Shown here: positions 48,405 to 55,606 of the stretch, piece after piece | Layout of the letters: every line of letters starts with the position of its first letter | Position numbering within the stretch: position 1 is the stretch's first letter | Origin: a bacterium | Lineage (GTDB): Bacteria; Elusimicrobiota; Elusimicrobia; Elusimicrobiales; UBA9959 | DNA: 64,000 nt | Assembly (NCBI GenBank): GCA_021811315.1 | Contig: JAJZPF010000002.1 | Location: 31,958 to 95,957 of the forward strand | Reading direction: 5' to 3' | The notes under the pieces: model-generated | The model's input: only the letters and a program-made list of their open reading frames with translations | What the model was told of the DNA's origin: nothing | Databases searched by the model: none | Made by a program: the position numbers and the translations under genes

Positions 48405-49082
48405 ATGACGGACTGGAACAAGATCGGCGAGAAAGCGGAGGCGAAGACGGACGCGGAACTGGCGGCGGGCATAGAGAAGCTGCTGGCCAGCGACATCGGC
48501 AAGTTGTTCCCGGCCCCGGACGACAAGGCCAAGGTGGACGGGCTCATCAAGGCCATCAGGGCCAAGACGGCCTACAACGAGCGCGTGGCGGCCTTCAGGG
48601 CCGTTTCGGCTACCCTTGGCGGGGAACTGCTCAAGGGCCTCAAGAAGGCCATGTTCTGCCTCGCTGTGGCCCTCCTGGTGGGCCTCGGGCAGGCCGGCGC
48701 CCAGGAGGCCGTGAAGGCCATCGACATGAACGCGCCCCTGGCGGACGCCCGCATCGGCTTGGCGTGGGACCTGGCCGGCGAGCAGCTCGGGGTGGCCTAC
48801 GTGCCGGTGATCTACATCGTGGGCGCCGACAGCGGCCGCGAGTACGCCACGCTCAACCTGGGCGCCAGCGACAAGCTCGACACCGGCCGGGCCGGCTACC
48901 TGGCCTCCTTCGGCTTCCGGATGGACACCATCTTCTCGCGCCTGGGCGAGACGCGCTTCGCCAAGAAGTACCTGCGCTTCGCGGTCCTGCCACCCATGCA
49001 GATCTCGCCCTGCTTCGTGACCGGAGACTTTAAGCGCTTCGTGCCGATGATCTCCGTGTCGACCAAGTTCGGGGGGCGCTGA
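48405..49082 (+). CDS. Two-part hypothetical protein with internal signal-like helix
   Basis: 225 residues behind AAGGAGG. Residues 1-80 are soluble and helical. A hydrophobic stretch at about 83-99 (MFCLAVALLVGLGQAGA) ending in an AxA-like site is followed by a beta-rich C-terminus. Either the middle helix is a membrane anchor, or an internal ATG near 48651 gives a separate exported protein. I cannot choose. Confidence 0.5.
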   Translation: MTDWNKIGEKAEAKTDAELAAGIEKLLASDIGKLFPAPDDKAKVDGLIKAIRAKTAYNERVAAFRAVSATLGGELLKGLKKAMFCLAVALLVGLGQAGAQEAVKAIDMNAPLADARIGLAWDLAGEQLGVAYVPVIYIVGADSGREYATLNLGASDKLDTGRAGYLASFGFRMDTIFSRLGETRFAKKYLRFAVLPPMQISPCFVTGDFKRFVPMISVSTKFGGR

Positions 49083-49083
49083 T

Positions 49084-49536
49084 ATGGACCTCCTGCTCGC
49101 GCACAAGGAAGGCCTCCTCTACGCCCTGCTCGGGTTCATCGTGTTCGGGTGGATCCTGGCCAAGGCCCCCATGCTGATCATCAGCTGGTGCATCAGCGCG
49201 GTGGACGCCATGTACGCCGCCGGCGACGCCGCGGACGACCGGCTGCTGACGGCCTTCATGCGCTGGATCAACGAGAAGTTCGGGCCGAAGGCGGAAGGAG
49301 ATACCACCTGGCCGGAGCGCATGAACGCCGCGGCGCAGCGCCTGATCGGTTGGATTCCGCTCCTGCCGGTCCGGCTGTTCTTCCAGGCGCACGCTGACAA
49401 GATCCGGGAGCTGTGTCTGAAGCTATATGAGCTCGGCATAGCGGCCGCCAAGCGGCAGGCCGAGGAGCACGCGGAGCCCCCGGCGCCGGCTTCACCGCCT
49501 TCAGTGAACGAGCCCCCCGCTCCCCCGACCCCATGA
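49084..49536 (+). CDS. Membrane protein at the prophage end
   Basis: 150 residues with a first transmembrane helix (LLYALLGFIVFGWILAKAPMLIISW) and a second apolar segment near residue 85 (RLIGWIPLLPVRLFF), ending in a proline-rich tail. Size and position in the lysis region allow a holin-like role but also other envelope functions. One base after the previous stop. Confidence 0.55.
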   Translation: MDLLLAHKEGLLYALLGFIVFGWILAKAPMLIISWCISAVDAMYAAGDAADDRLLTAFMRWINEKFGPKAEGDTTWPERMNAAAQRLIGWIPLLPVRLFFQAHADKIRELCLKLYELGIAAAKRQAEEHAEPPAPASPPSVNEPPAPPTP

Positions 49537-49751
49537 CTACCCCCGGCCCCGTCCTGGAACCTACCACCGCTGCCGACCAGGGCGGGGCCACTGTTTTCGA
49601 CCGCCTAAAAGGCTTGACAGAAAGCTGGAATTGCATGAAGCCGCTGCTCGTCGGCCTCTATCCGGAGCCGGCCGCGGCCCCCGCCAAAGAAGCGAGGGTG
49701 TGCTGTTTGAGGCCGAACTTTGGCACAAAAACTGGCACACCCTCGTCGTGA
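49533..49751 (+). CDS. Short ORF at the prophage right end, doubtful
   Basis: 72 codons overlapping the previous stop (ATGA). Its last third runs through the arm sites beside attR, and it has no domain. It may be translated, but the 3' half looks like site DNA rather than protein. Confidence 0.25.
   Translation: MTTPGPVLEPTTAADQGGATVFDRLKGLTESWNCMKPLLVGLYPEPAAAPAKEARVCCLRPNFGTKTGTPSS
49721..49739. other. Arm-type integrase sites, right
   Basis: TGGCACA at 49721-49727 and 49733-49739, the same pair as near attL, 18 bases from the attR core. Confidence 0.5.
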
Positions 49752-49756
49752 AATCT

Positions 49757-49770
49757 CTCCGGGACTAGGA
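49757..49770. other. attR core inside tRNA-Gln
   Basis: CTCCGGGACTAGGA, covering the T-stem 3' strand, acceptor 3' strand and discriminator of the tRNA. The phage sequence restores the tRNA but not the encoded CCA. Confidence 0.75.
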
Positions 49771-49827
49771 TTTGAACCTAGAAAAGAGGATTCAGAGTCC
49801 TCTGTGATACCGTTTCACCATCCCGGA
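49757..49827 (-). tRNA. tRNA-Gln (anticodon CTG)
   Basis: Acceptor TCCGGGA/TCCCGGA with discriminator G, D-arm GTGA/TCAC, anticodon stem GAGGA/TCCTC with loop CTCTGAA (anticodon CTG), T-arm CTAGG/CCTAG with loop TTCAAAT. Upstream on the minus strand TTGATT and TATAAT at 16 bases spacing form a promoter. Confidence 0.95.
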
Positions 49828-49879
49828 ATAAATGTTATTATATATTTTTCGGGGCCAAAATCAAAATTTCGGGGGGATC

Positions 49880-51199
49880 TTGCACGAATTATACGCGGAA
49901 ATTATCGTAATTTCCCTTATGCTCGTCCTTAACGCCGCCTTCGCGGCTTACGAGATGGCGCTCGCCTCGGTCTCTAAGCCGAGGATAAGGCATTTGAAGG
50001 AAAAGAACACCCCCGGCTCCGCCTCGGCGCATTTCATGAAAGAGCGGATGGAAGCGAGCCTCTCGCTTATCCAGCTCGGCATCACCCTGGCCGGGGTCAT
50101 CGCGGCCGCTACCGGCGGCGCGGCGGTGAACGAATATATCTCCCCGGCGCTGGCCCGGAACCTGGCGATCCCGAAAGCCTATTCCGAAATGCTGGGGCTC
50201 GCTCTGTTCGTCATCCCGATCAGTTTGATAACGATAACTTTCGGGGAACTTGTCCCGAAGGTTTTCGCCATCGAGAACAAAGAGCTCATACTTCTGAGGT
50301 TCTCCCCCTTTTTCCGCGGCCTGTACCTCCTGGCGCACCCGGTGCTCCGGGTCTTCGAGATGATCATCAAGGCCATGATAACGGGCGCCAACGCGGTGCT
50401 GCCGGCGAAGATAAAATACGACGAACGGGCCGCCCTGGCGGAACTGCGGCTGGCCGCCGCGCAGGCCAGGGATGAAAGCCTTATCGGCAGGATGGAGGAA
50501 CAGATAGTGAACTCGGCGGCGGCGCTTTCGCTGCGGAAGGTGGAGGAACTGATCATCCCCGTCTCGGCCATTTCATATATTCCCGCCGGGATGTCCCTCC
50601 AGGAGGCGATGATACGCGCGCATATGGACCTGCATACCCGCTTCCCGGTAACCAGGTGGGACGACAACCCGGGAGAGATAGTCGGCTACATTAACTTCAA
50701 GGATATCGTCAACGCCCTGAAGATGCAGGCCAAGTCGCCCGACGTGGCCGGCATCACCCGGCCAATCCACAAAATAGCGTCGGGAACCCCGGCGCCCAGG
50801 GCGCTGGAAGAAATGATCGCGAAAAGCGTCCATATGGCCGTGATAACGGACGCGGACGGAAAGGTCCTGGGCATCCTGACGCTGGAGGATATAATCGCCC
50901 AGCTGGTGGGGACCATAAAGGACGAATACGACCACCTGCCTTCCTATCTTTATGAAGCCGGCGGCGGCCTGATGGCGGGCGGCGGCGCCGATATGGCGGA
51001 AATTTTGAGGAGGCTGGACCTGAAGCCGGACACCGGCAATATCTCGCTGGCGGTCTGGGTGGAAAAGCAGCTGAAGCGCCACCCGCGCGGCAGCGAGCTC
51101 CTGAAGCACGGCCAGGTGCGGATACTGGTGAGAAAAACCCGCCGGCACAAAGTCTCCGAAGCCTTTATAAGAAAACTCCCCCCGACGCACGCTATATAG
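49880..51199 (+). CDS. CNNM/HlyC-CorC family membrane transporter protein
   Basis: From the TTG at 49880 (GGGGGGAT upstream) the protein has 439 residues. An earlier ATG at 49832 would overlap the tRNA promoter. A DUF21 (CNNM) membrane domain (about 1-175, FGELVPKVFAIENKE) is followed by two CBS domains (about 200-320, SYIPAGMSLQEAMIRAHMDLHTRFPV; VHMAVITDADGKVLGILTLEDII) and a CorC_HlyC transport-associated domain (about 345-430). Members export Mg2+ or other divalent ions or respond to them through nucleotide binding at the CBS pair. Confidence 0.9.
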   Translation: MHELYAEIIVISLMLVLNAAFAAYEMALASVSKPRIRHLKEKNTPGSASAHFMKERMEASLSLIQLGITLAGVIAAATGGAAVNEYISPALARNLAIPKAYSEMLGLALFVIPISLITITFGELVPKVFAIENKELILLRFSPFFRGLYLLAHPVLRVFEMIIKAMITGANAVLPAKIKYDERAALAELRLAAAQARDESLIGRMEEQIVNSAAALSLRKVEELIIPVSAISYIPAGMSLQEAMIRAHMDLHTRFPVTRWDDNPGEIVGYINFKDIVNALKMQAKSPDVAGITRPIHKIASGTPAPRALEEMIAKSVHMAVITDADGKVLGILTLEDIIAQLVGTIKDEYDHLPSYLYEAGGGLMAGGGADMAEILRRLDLKPDTGNISLAVWVEKQLKRHPRGSELLKHGQVRILVRKTRRHKVSEAFIRKLPPTHAI

Positions 51200-51250
51200 T
51201 AAAATATACCTCGTCCGACCGCCCGACGCGCCTGCGAAGGGCTTCCTGAT

Positions 51251-51322
51251 CGGGGCATGGTGAAATGGTTCTCACGCGTGCTTTGGGAGCATGAGTTCCG
51301 AGTTCGATTCTCGGTGCCCCGA
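51251..51322 (+). tRNA. tRNA-Pro (anticodon TGG)
   Basis: Acceptor CGGGGCA/TGCCCCG with A discriminator, D-arm GTGA/TCAC, anticodon stem CGTGC/GCATG with loop TTTGGGA (anticodon TGG), T-arm CCGAG/CTCGG with loop TTCGATT. C1-G72 and A73 are usual for bacterial tRNA-Pro. Confidence 0.95.
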
Positions 51323-51324
51323 TC

Positions 51325-52059
51325 TTACTTCCTTTTTTCAACCTGCTTCTCCGCAAGGAATCTCGCGAGGCCGCGCTTTATCGCTGCCCCCACCGCTTTG
51401 CGGAACTCCTCGTCGAGCAGGACGGCCCCGCTTTTCTCGATATCGCCTATCTCGAGCAGCACCCGGTAGCGCGCCATATTCACGTTCTCGTCTATGCTGT
51501 AAAAACCCAGGCGCCCGGTGGCGGCGCAGCGGTAGTCGTTTCGGCCGGTGGTGCTATCTAAATGCGTGCCGCGGTTTTCGAGGTCCGTGGCGCGGGCTAT
51601 TTCCTCGATAAGGATATTTGAAAGCCTGCGGTTCTCCTCCATCAGCGGGTCCCCGTCGTGAATATAGCCCCATAAAGCGTGCCGGCCGGTGCCCGAATTA
51701 TTATGCACGCCGATAAAGACCAGCGGCAGCAGCGCGTTCGCGTGGGCCAGCTCCCAGGCGTAGCCGGAGAGCTTCCCGCCCTCGAGGGCGGAAGTATGGG
51801 CGATAAGAGTATTGGTTCCGGTGTCCCCGTGGTGCAGCCCGGGCTGAGGGTAGCTCCAAACTTTATGCTCGTCGAAGCGGGGCGGCTCGCTCATAGCGTA
51901 CTGCACTATGGCGTCGCAGGTGAGGGCTTCATTGTATTTAACGCCGGTATCCCTCTGGTGGGAGGGCTGGAAAACGACTACCGGTTTGACTTCGCCCGCC
52001 AGGCAGACCGCGCCGCCGGGGGCAAAAGCAGCGAACGCCAGGAAGCAAAGTAATTTCAT
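51325..52059 (-). CDS. Periplasmic N-acetylmuramoyl-L-alanine amidase-like protein
   Basis: 244 residues with a signal peptide (MKLLCFLAFAAFAPGGAVCLA). The core resembles Amidase_3: FQPSHQRDTG replaces the usual DxGH motif, HNNSGTG provides the second histidine, and VLLEIGDI the catalytic glutamate. It would cleave peptidoglycan amide bonds, or a related substrate since the first motif differs. Last gene of a leftward operon with PAP2 and glycosyltransferase genes. Its stop lies just 3 bases beyond the convergent tRNA-Pro. Confidence 0.75.
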   Translation of the reverse strand: MKLLCFLAFAAFAPGGAVCLAGEVKPVVVFQPSHQRDTGVKYNEALTCDAIVQYAMSEPPRFDEHKVWSYPQPGLHHGDTGTNTLIAHTSALEGGKLSGYAWELAHANALLPLVFIGVHNNSGTGRHALWGYIHDGDPLMEENRRLSNILIEEIARATDLENRGTHLDSTTGRNDYRCAATGRLGFYSIDENVNMARYRVLLEIGDIEKSGAVLLDEEFRKAVGAAIKRGLARFLAEKQVEKRK

Positions 52060-52061
52060 AA

Positions 52062-52844
52062 TTAAAAGCTCAGCATGGCCGCCGCCCCGGCGTAACCGGG
52101 GGAATAGACGGGAAGGAGCATCGCGGAAGGCGGGCCGCTTTTCGTTTTTTTAGCGGCTACCCAGCGCCCGACGGCCGTGCCGATGGCCGCCCCGGCCAGG
52201 ACGTCGGACGCCCAGTGCTTGTCCGCGTAAACGCGCTGGAAAGCCACGCTGGAAGCCAGCGAATAGGCCAGAACTTTCACCACTGTCGACTCCGCCCTGG
52301 CGGCGAACACCGAAGCTACGGAAAAAGCGCTGACTGTATGCCCCGAAGGGAAGGAAGTGCGGGCCGTCTTGAATTTGAAAGGCGTGAACCGGCGCTTGCC
52401 GTCCTCGGCGTAAGGCCTGGCGCGCCCGGCGGTATACTTGAGCAGCGTGCCCGCTGTATTGGCCGCAAGGAAAGACTCGGCGGCGAGCAGCGCCGTATCC
52501 TGCATATAAGGATCTTTAAGCAGGAGGCCCAAACCGCCGTAACCGGCCACGATGGCCGCGTCATAGCCGCCATTGCCCAGTTTCTCGGCGTTCCTGGAGA
52601 TATCGTCGTTTAGTTTTGACCTGTTCTTAAGGAAGCCGTGCCGCAGCTGCCCGTCCAGGGAATAAAGCGCCAGGCCGCCGGCGGCTACTGCGCCGATGGC
52701 CGGCAAGTCCTCTTTACTTATCCGCGCCGGAGAGGAAACGACCCTCCCGGCGGAATAAAGAACTTCGCCCGCGAACCCCCCGGCCATAGCCGCGGAAGGG
52801 CAGAAAAGAAGAAAAGCGAGCAGCGGTACACGGTGATGGTTCAT
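52062..52844 (-). CDS. PAP2-family membrane phosphatase
   Basis: 260 residues with a signal-like N-terminus. The three phosphatase motifs are KYTAGRARP (near 125), SFPSGHT (near 150) and QRVYADKHWASD (near 195), where the first residue is Q in place of the usual S. The enzyme dephosphorylates lipid phosphates such as undecaprenyl diphosphate or phosphatidic acid. Start overlaps the glycosyltransferase stop (TAATG). Confidence 0.87.
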   Translation of the reverse strand: MNHHRVPLLAFLLFCPSAAMAGGFAGEVLYSAGRVVSSPARISKEDLPAIGAVAAGGLALYSLDGQLRHGFLKNRSKLNDDISRNAEKLGNGGYDAAIVAGYGGLGLLLKDPYMQDTALLAAESFLAANTAGTLLKYTAGRARPYAEDGKRRFTPFKFKTARTSFPSGHTVSAFSVASVFAARAESTVVKVLAYSLASSVAFQRVYADKHWASDVLAGAAIGTAVGRWVAAKKTKSGPPSAMLLPVYSPGYAGAAAMLSF

Positions 52845-53569
52845 TAACGTTTTCCTCCGTAGAATATCTTAAGCCTGGCGGGGTCCTTTATAGCGCTGAA
52901 AGGTCCCCGCAGGAAATTGAAGAGCTCCAGGAAGAACTCCCCGGCGCCGTACATCCTGAATTTCCTGGCGGAGCTGACATGCCGGGCCTTCGTTATTATC
53001 TTAAAACCCAGGCCCTTCGCGGCTCCCCAGCGCTTGAGCGCGCCGGAAAGTTCTATTTCTTCGGCGGCGTAAAGCAAGGGGCTGAAGCCGCCTACCGCCT
53101 CGAAAGCGTCGCGGCGGCAGAAAACATAAGAGCCGGCCGCGAGTCTGAAGACGCGGGAGATAGAGTTCCAGAGCCAGGTCAGCGCCGCGCCCCATGCGGG
53201 CGGCGGCGGGTCGAAAGCCACAAGAGCCCCGCCGGCGCAGAAAGAGCCGGTCTTCATCAGGCGCAGGGTTTCAGAGAGGGTAGCGGCGGACAGGCGCGAG
53301 TCCGCGTCGATAAAGATCAGCCAGTCGCCTGAAGCCGCCGCAGCGCCGCGGTTGCGCGCGCCCGCTATTCTGTTAAGCGGCTCGAAAACGGCCGTGACGC
53401 CCTTCGCGGCCGCCAGGGCCGCGGTTCCGTCCGTGGAATTATTGTCGCAGACCACGATCTCGTATCCAGCGTCGCCGGACTGCGCCGCGAAAGCCGCCCG
53501 GACGCTGTCTATGCAGGCGCCGAGCAGTTTTTCCTCGTTAAAAGCCGGGATAACTACGGAGACTTTCAT
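52844..53569 (-). CDS. Family 2 glycosyltransferase
   Basis: 241 residues with the GT-A signature: VSVVIPAFNEEKLLGACIDSV at the N-terminus, EIVVCDNNSTDGT, and the metal-binding FIDADSRL near residue 91. Residues about 135-150 contain an apolar segment (AALTWLWNSISRVFRLAAGSY). It probably adds sugars to a lipid carrier or cell-surface glycan, and the adjacent PAP2 phosphatase would recycle the carrier. Confidence 0.88.
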   Translation of the reverse strand: MKVSVVIPAFNEEKLLGACIDSVRAAFAAQSGDAGYEIVVCDNNSTDGTAALAAAKGVTAVFEPLNRIAGARNRGAAAASGDWLIFIDADSRLSAATLSETLRLMKTGSFCAGGALVAFDPPPPAWGAALTWLWNSISRVFRLAAGSYVFCRRDAFEAVGGFSPLLYAAEEIELSGALKRWGAAKGLGFKIITKARHVSSARKFRMYGAGEFFLELFNFLRGPFSAIKDPARLKIFYGGKR

Positions 53570-53654
53570 TATCGTTAATTATAGAATAATATATATCGGC
53601 CCAAATTCATTTTTTGGTAGGATAGAGAATACCGCTCAACTATGGACGCCTTAC
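53570..53654. promoter_or_regulatory. Divergent promoter region
   Basis: 85 AT-rich bases between divergent genes, with TATAGAATAATATATAT near 53579-53596 and TAGGATAGAGAAT near 53615-53628. The exact boxes cannot be fixed. Confidence 0.4.
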
Positions 53655-55589
53655 GTGAAAATATCGACAGCGTTTATTACAGCCCTTCTGCTTATGCCGG
53701 CACACGCTAAAGCCGCCCCCGCGGAAGCCCTCCCGCCGCGCTCCTGGACCCTGGTCCATTTCCTGCCCGGGGATTTCAGGGATTCACGCCAGCAGAATTT
53801 GATCCCGGCCGTTTTCCCGGCCGGGGCCTTCGCCGTGGAGGATTCGAGCCGCCCCGCGGTCCTGACCTCGGCGCAGCTCGACGCCGTTTTCCCTTTCGAC
53901 GAACTTCTCGTCTCCGCGGACGCCGTCTTCCCCGGCGGCGGCGGGCTCGAGGCCGAAGCCCAGGTAAAAACTCCGGACGGCTGGAGCCCCTGGTTCAACT
54001 TCGGCCGCTTTAACCCGGCCGGCGGCGGCGCAAGCTCCGCGCCGCAGGAAAACGCTTTCGGCAGCATGGAGATAGACAAGCTGAAGCTGAAAAAAAAGGC
54101 TTCCGCCCTGCGCTACCGCCTGACCCTGACCCCGGCCGGGGGAAAGCCCCCCGTGCTGCGCCTCGCGGCCGTTTCCTACACCGACTCCGGCGCCCCCTGG
54201 TCCGCGGCCGAAGCCGCCTCGAAGCCCGCCGGCTTCAAGGCGCTCAAGGTCGCAATGCCGCGCCGCTCGCAGATGATGCAGCAGGTAAATTACGCCGGAG
54301 ACATCTGCAGCCCCGTCTCGCTCTCGATGGCCCTCTGCGGCCTCGGCCTGAGCGCGGGGCCGCTGGAGACCGCCGAAGCCGTGCTCGACTCGGCCCAGAA
54401 TATCTACGGCAACTGGTTCTTCAATACGGCCCACGCCGGGGCGCTCGGGCTTTATTCTTTCACGGCGCGCCTGAATTCCCTTGAAGAGGCCCGGGCTTTC
54501 ATGCAGGCCGGCGCCCAGGTGGTGGCCAGCGTCACCTTCGGGCCAGACGAGCTCAGCAACTCCCCCCTCAAAAAGACCAAGGGGCACCTGCTCGTGCTGG
54601 CCGGCTTTACCGCCAAGGGCGACGTCATCGCCAACGATCCCGCCGCTCCCGACGAGAAGACCGTGGAGCGGGTCTACGACCGGGCCCAGTTCGCGCGGGC
54701 CTGGCTGAAGAACAAATACGGGACCTCCTACATAGTCGCGAAGGACCTTAACAAGTTCCTCACGGTTAAAGCCAGGTTCGCGGAATTTTATTCCATGCCC
54801 CCGGGCCCCGGCGAGGGCCCCAGGCTTATCGAAAGCCAGCTGCTTTTCAACGAGCGCGTGGAGCTCCTGGAAGTTTCAGGGCCCTGGGCCCGCGCGAGGG
54901 CGGACGAGCAGGATAGCCTGCTTCCGGACAGAAAGACCTTCGCGCCGTACGAGGGCTGGCTGCGGCTGGAAAACCTCGCTTTCAGCGTCCCCTCGCCCAA
55001 TACCGCCGTGATAAAGGCCAAGACCGCCAAGTCGGGCGGCGTCGAGCTCTCGCTCGGAGTAAGGCTGCGCGTCGTACGCGGCCCGGGCGGCGCGCGCGCT
55101 TTCCCCCCCGCCGGCCCGGCGCTGACTATCGCCGAAAAGGACCTGGGGCCCCTGCCGCAGAGACCGGCGCCCGCGGCCCTGCGCCCCGGCATACTGACTA
55201 CGGCCAGGTTTTTCCTGGGCGACAAATATTACTGGGGCGGGCGCAGCGCCTGGGGCATAGACTGCTCCGGCCTGGTCAATTTGGCCTACCGCGCCTGGGG
55301 GCTGGAGCTCCCGCGCAACGCCGACGACCAATACGCCGCCTCCAGGAGCGTCAGCCTGAAGAACCTGAAGCCAGCCGACCTGATCTTCTCGGCCGAAGCC
55401 TCCAAGCCCGGCTTTATAAACCATGTGATGCTTTACGCCGGCGGCGGCAGGCTCATCGAGGCGACGGGCGACACCAATTCCGTGCGGGAGATCTCCTTCG
55501 CGGAAAAATTCGGGACCGACTTCAGGAAAGCCAGGAACGGCATGGTGGCCGGCGGCAAAAAGATCTTCTTCAGAAAAGTCATAAATTAG
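53655..55589 (+). CDS. Secreted two-domain cysteine peptidase (C39-like plus NlpC/P60)
   Basis: GTG 53655 gives 644 residues with a signal peptide (KISTAFITALLLMPAHAKA). The first domain after a beta-rich N-terminus is C39-like: NYAGDICSPVSLSMAL (cysteine near 217) and KGHLLVLAGF (histidine near 310) with ANDPAA. The C-terminus is an NlpC/P60 hydrolase: DCSGLVNLAYRAWG (near 535) and INHVMLYAGGGRLIEA (near 588). NlpC/P60 enzymes cut peptidoglycan stem peptides. A single protein with both papain-like domains is unusual. Confidence 0.8.
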   Translation: MKISTAFITALLLMPAHAKAAPAEALPPRSWTLVHFLPGDFRDSRQQNLIPAVFPAGAFAVEDSSRPAVLTSAQLDAVFPFDELLVSADAVFPGGGGLEAEAQVKTPDGWSPWFNFGRFNPAGGGASSAPQENAFGSMEIDKLKLKKKASALRYRLTLTPAGGKPPVLRLAAVSYTDSGAPWSAAEAASKPAGFKALKVAMPRRSQMMQQVNYAGDICSPVSLSMALCGLGLSAGPLETAEAVLDSAQNIYGNWFFNTAHAGALGLYSFTARLNSLEEARAFMQAGAQVVASVTFGPDELSNSPLKKTKGHLLVLAGFTAKGDVIANDPAAPDEKTVERVYDRAQFARAWLKNKYGTSYIVAKDLNKFLTVKARFAEFYSMPPGPGEGPRLIESQLLFNERVELLEVSGPWARARADEQDSLLPDRKTFAPYEGWLRLENLAFSVPSPNTAVIKAKTAKSGGVELSLGVRLRVVRGPGGARAFPPAGPALTIAEKDLGPLPQRPAPAALRPGILTTARFFLGDKYYWGGRSAWGIDCSGLVNLAYRAWGLELPRNADDQYAASRSVSLKNLKPADLIFSAEASKPGFINHVMLYAGGGRLIEATGDTNSVREISFAEKFGTDFRKARNGMVAGGKKIFFRKVIN

Positions 55590-55606
55590 CTCACCCGGGA
55601 GACAAA

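Larger units (their letters stand above)
12395..49770. mobile_element. Complete siphovirus-like prophage integrated in tRNA-Gln(CTG)
   Basis: The 37.4-kb block is bounded by 14-bp core repeats, with integrase at one end and the intact tRNA at the other. It contains lysogeny control, recombination and replication genes, packaging, head, long non-contractile tail (tube and tape measure, no sheath) and lysis genes in standard order, without visible frameshifts. Several head genes (gp29-like portal, F-like, G-like, gp36-like) are of Mu-related families, but there is no Mu transposase: integration is site-specific. Confidence 0.9.

Noticed and set aside
12395..49770. Mu-like transposable phage
   Set aside because: Mu-related head families are present, but there is no transposase A/B pair; a tyrosine integrase and tRNA att sites explain integration.
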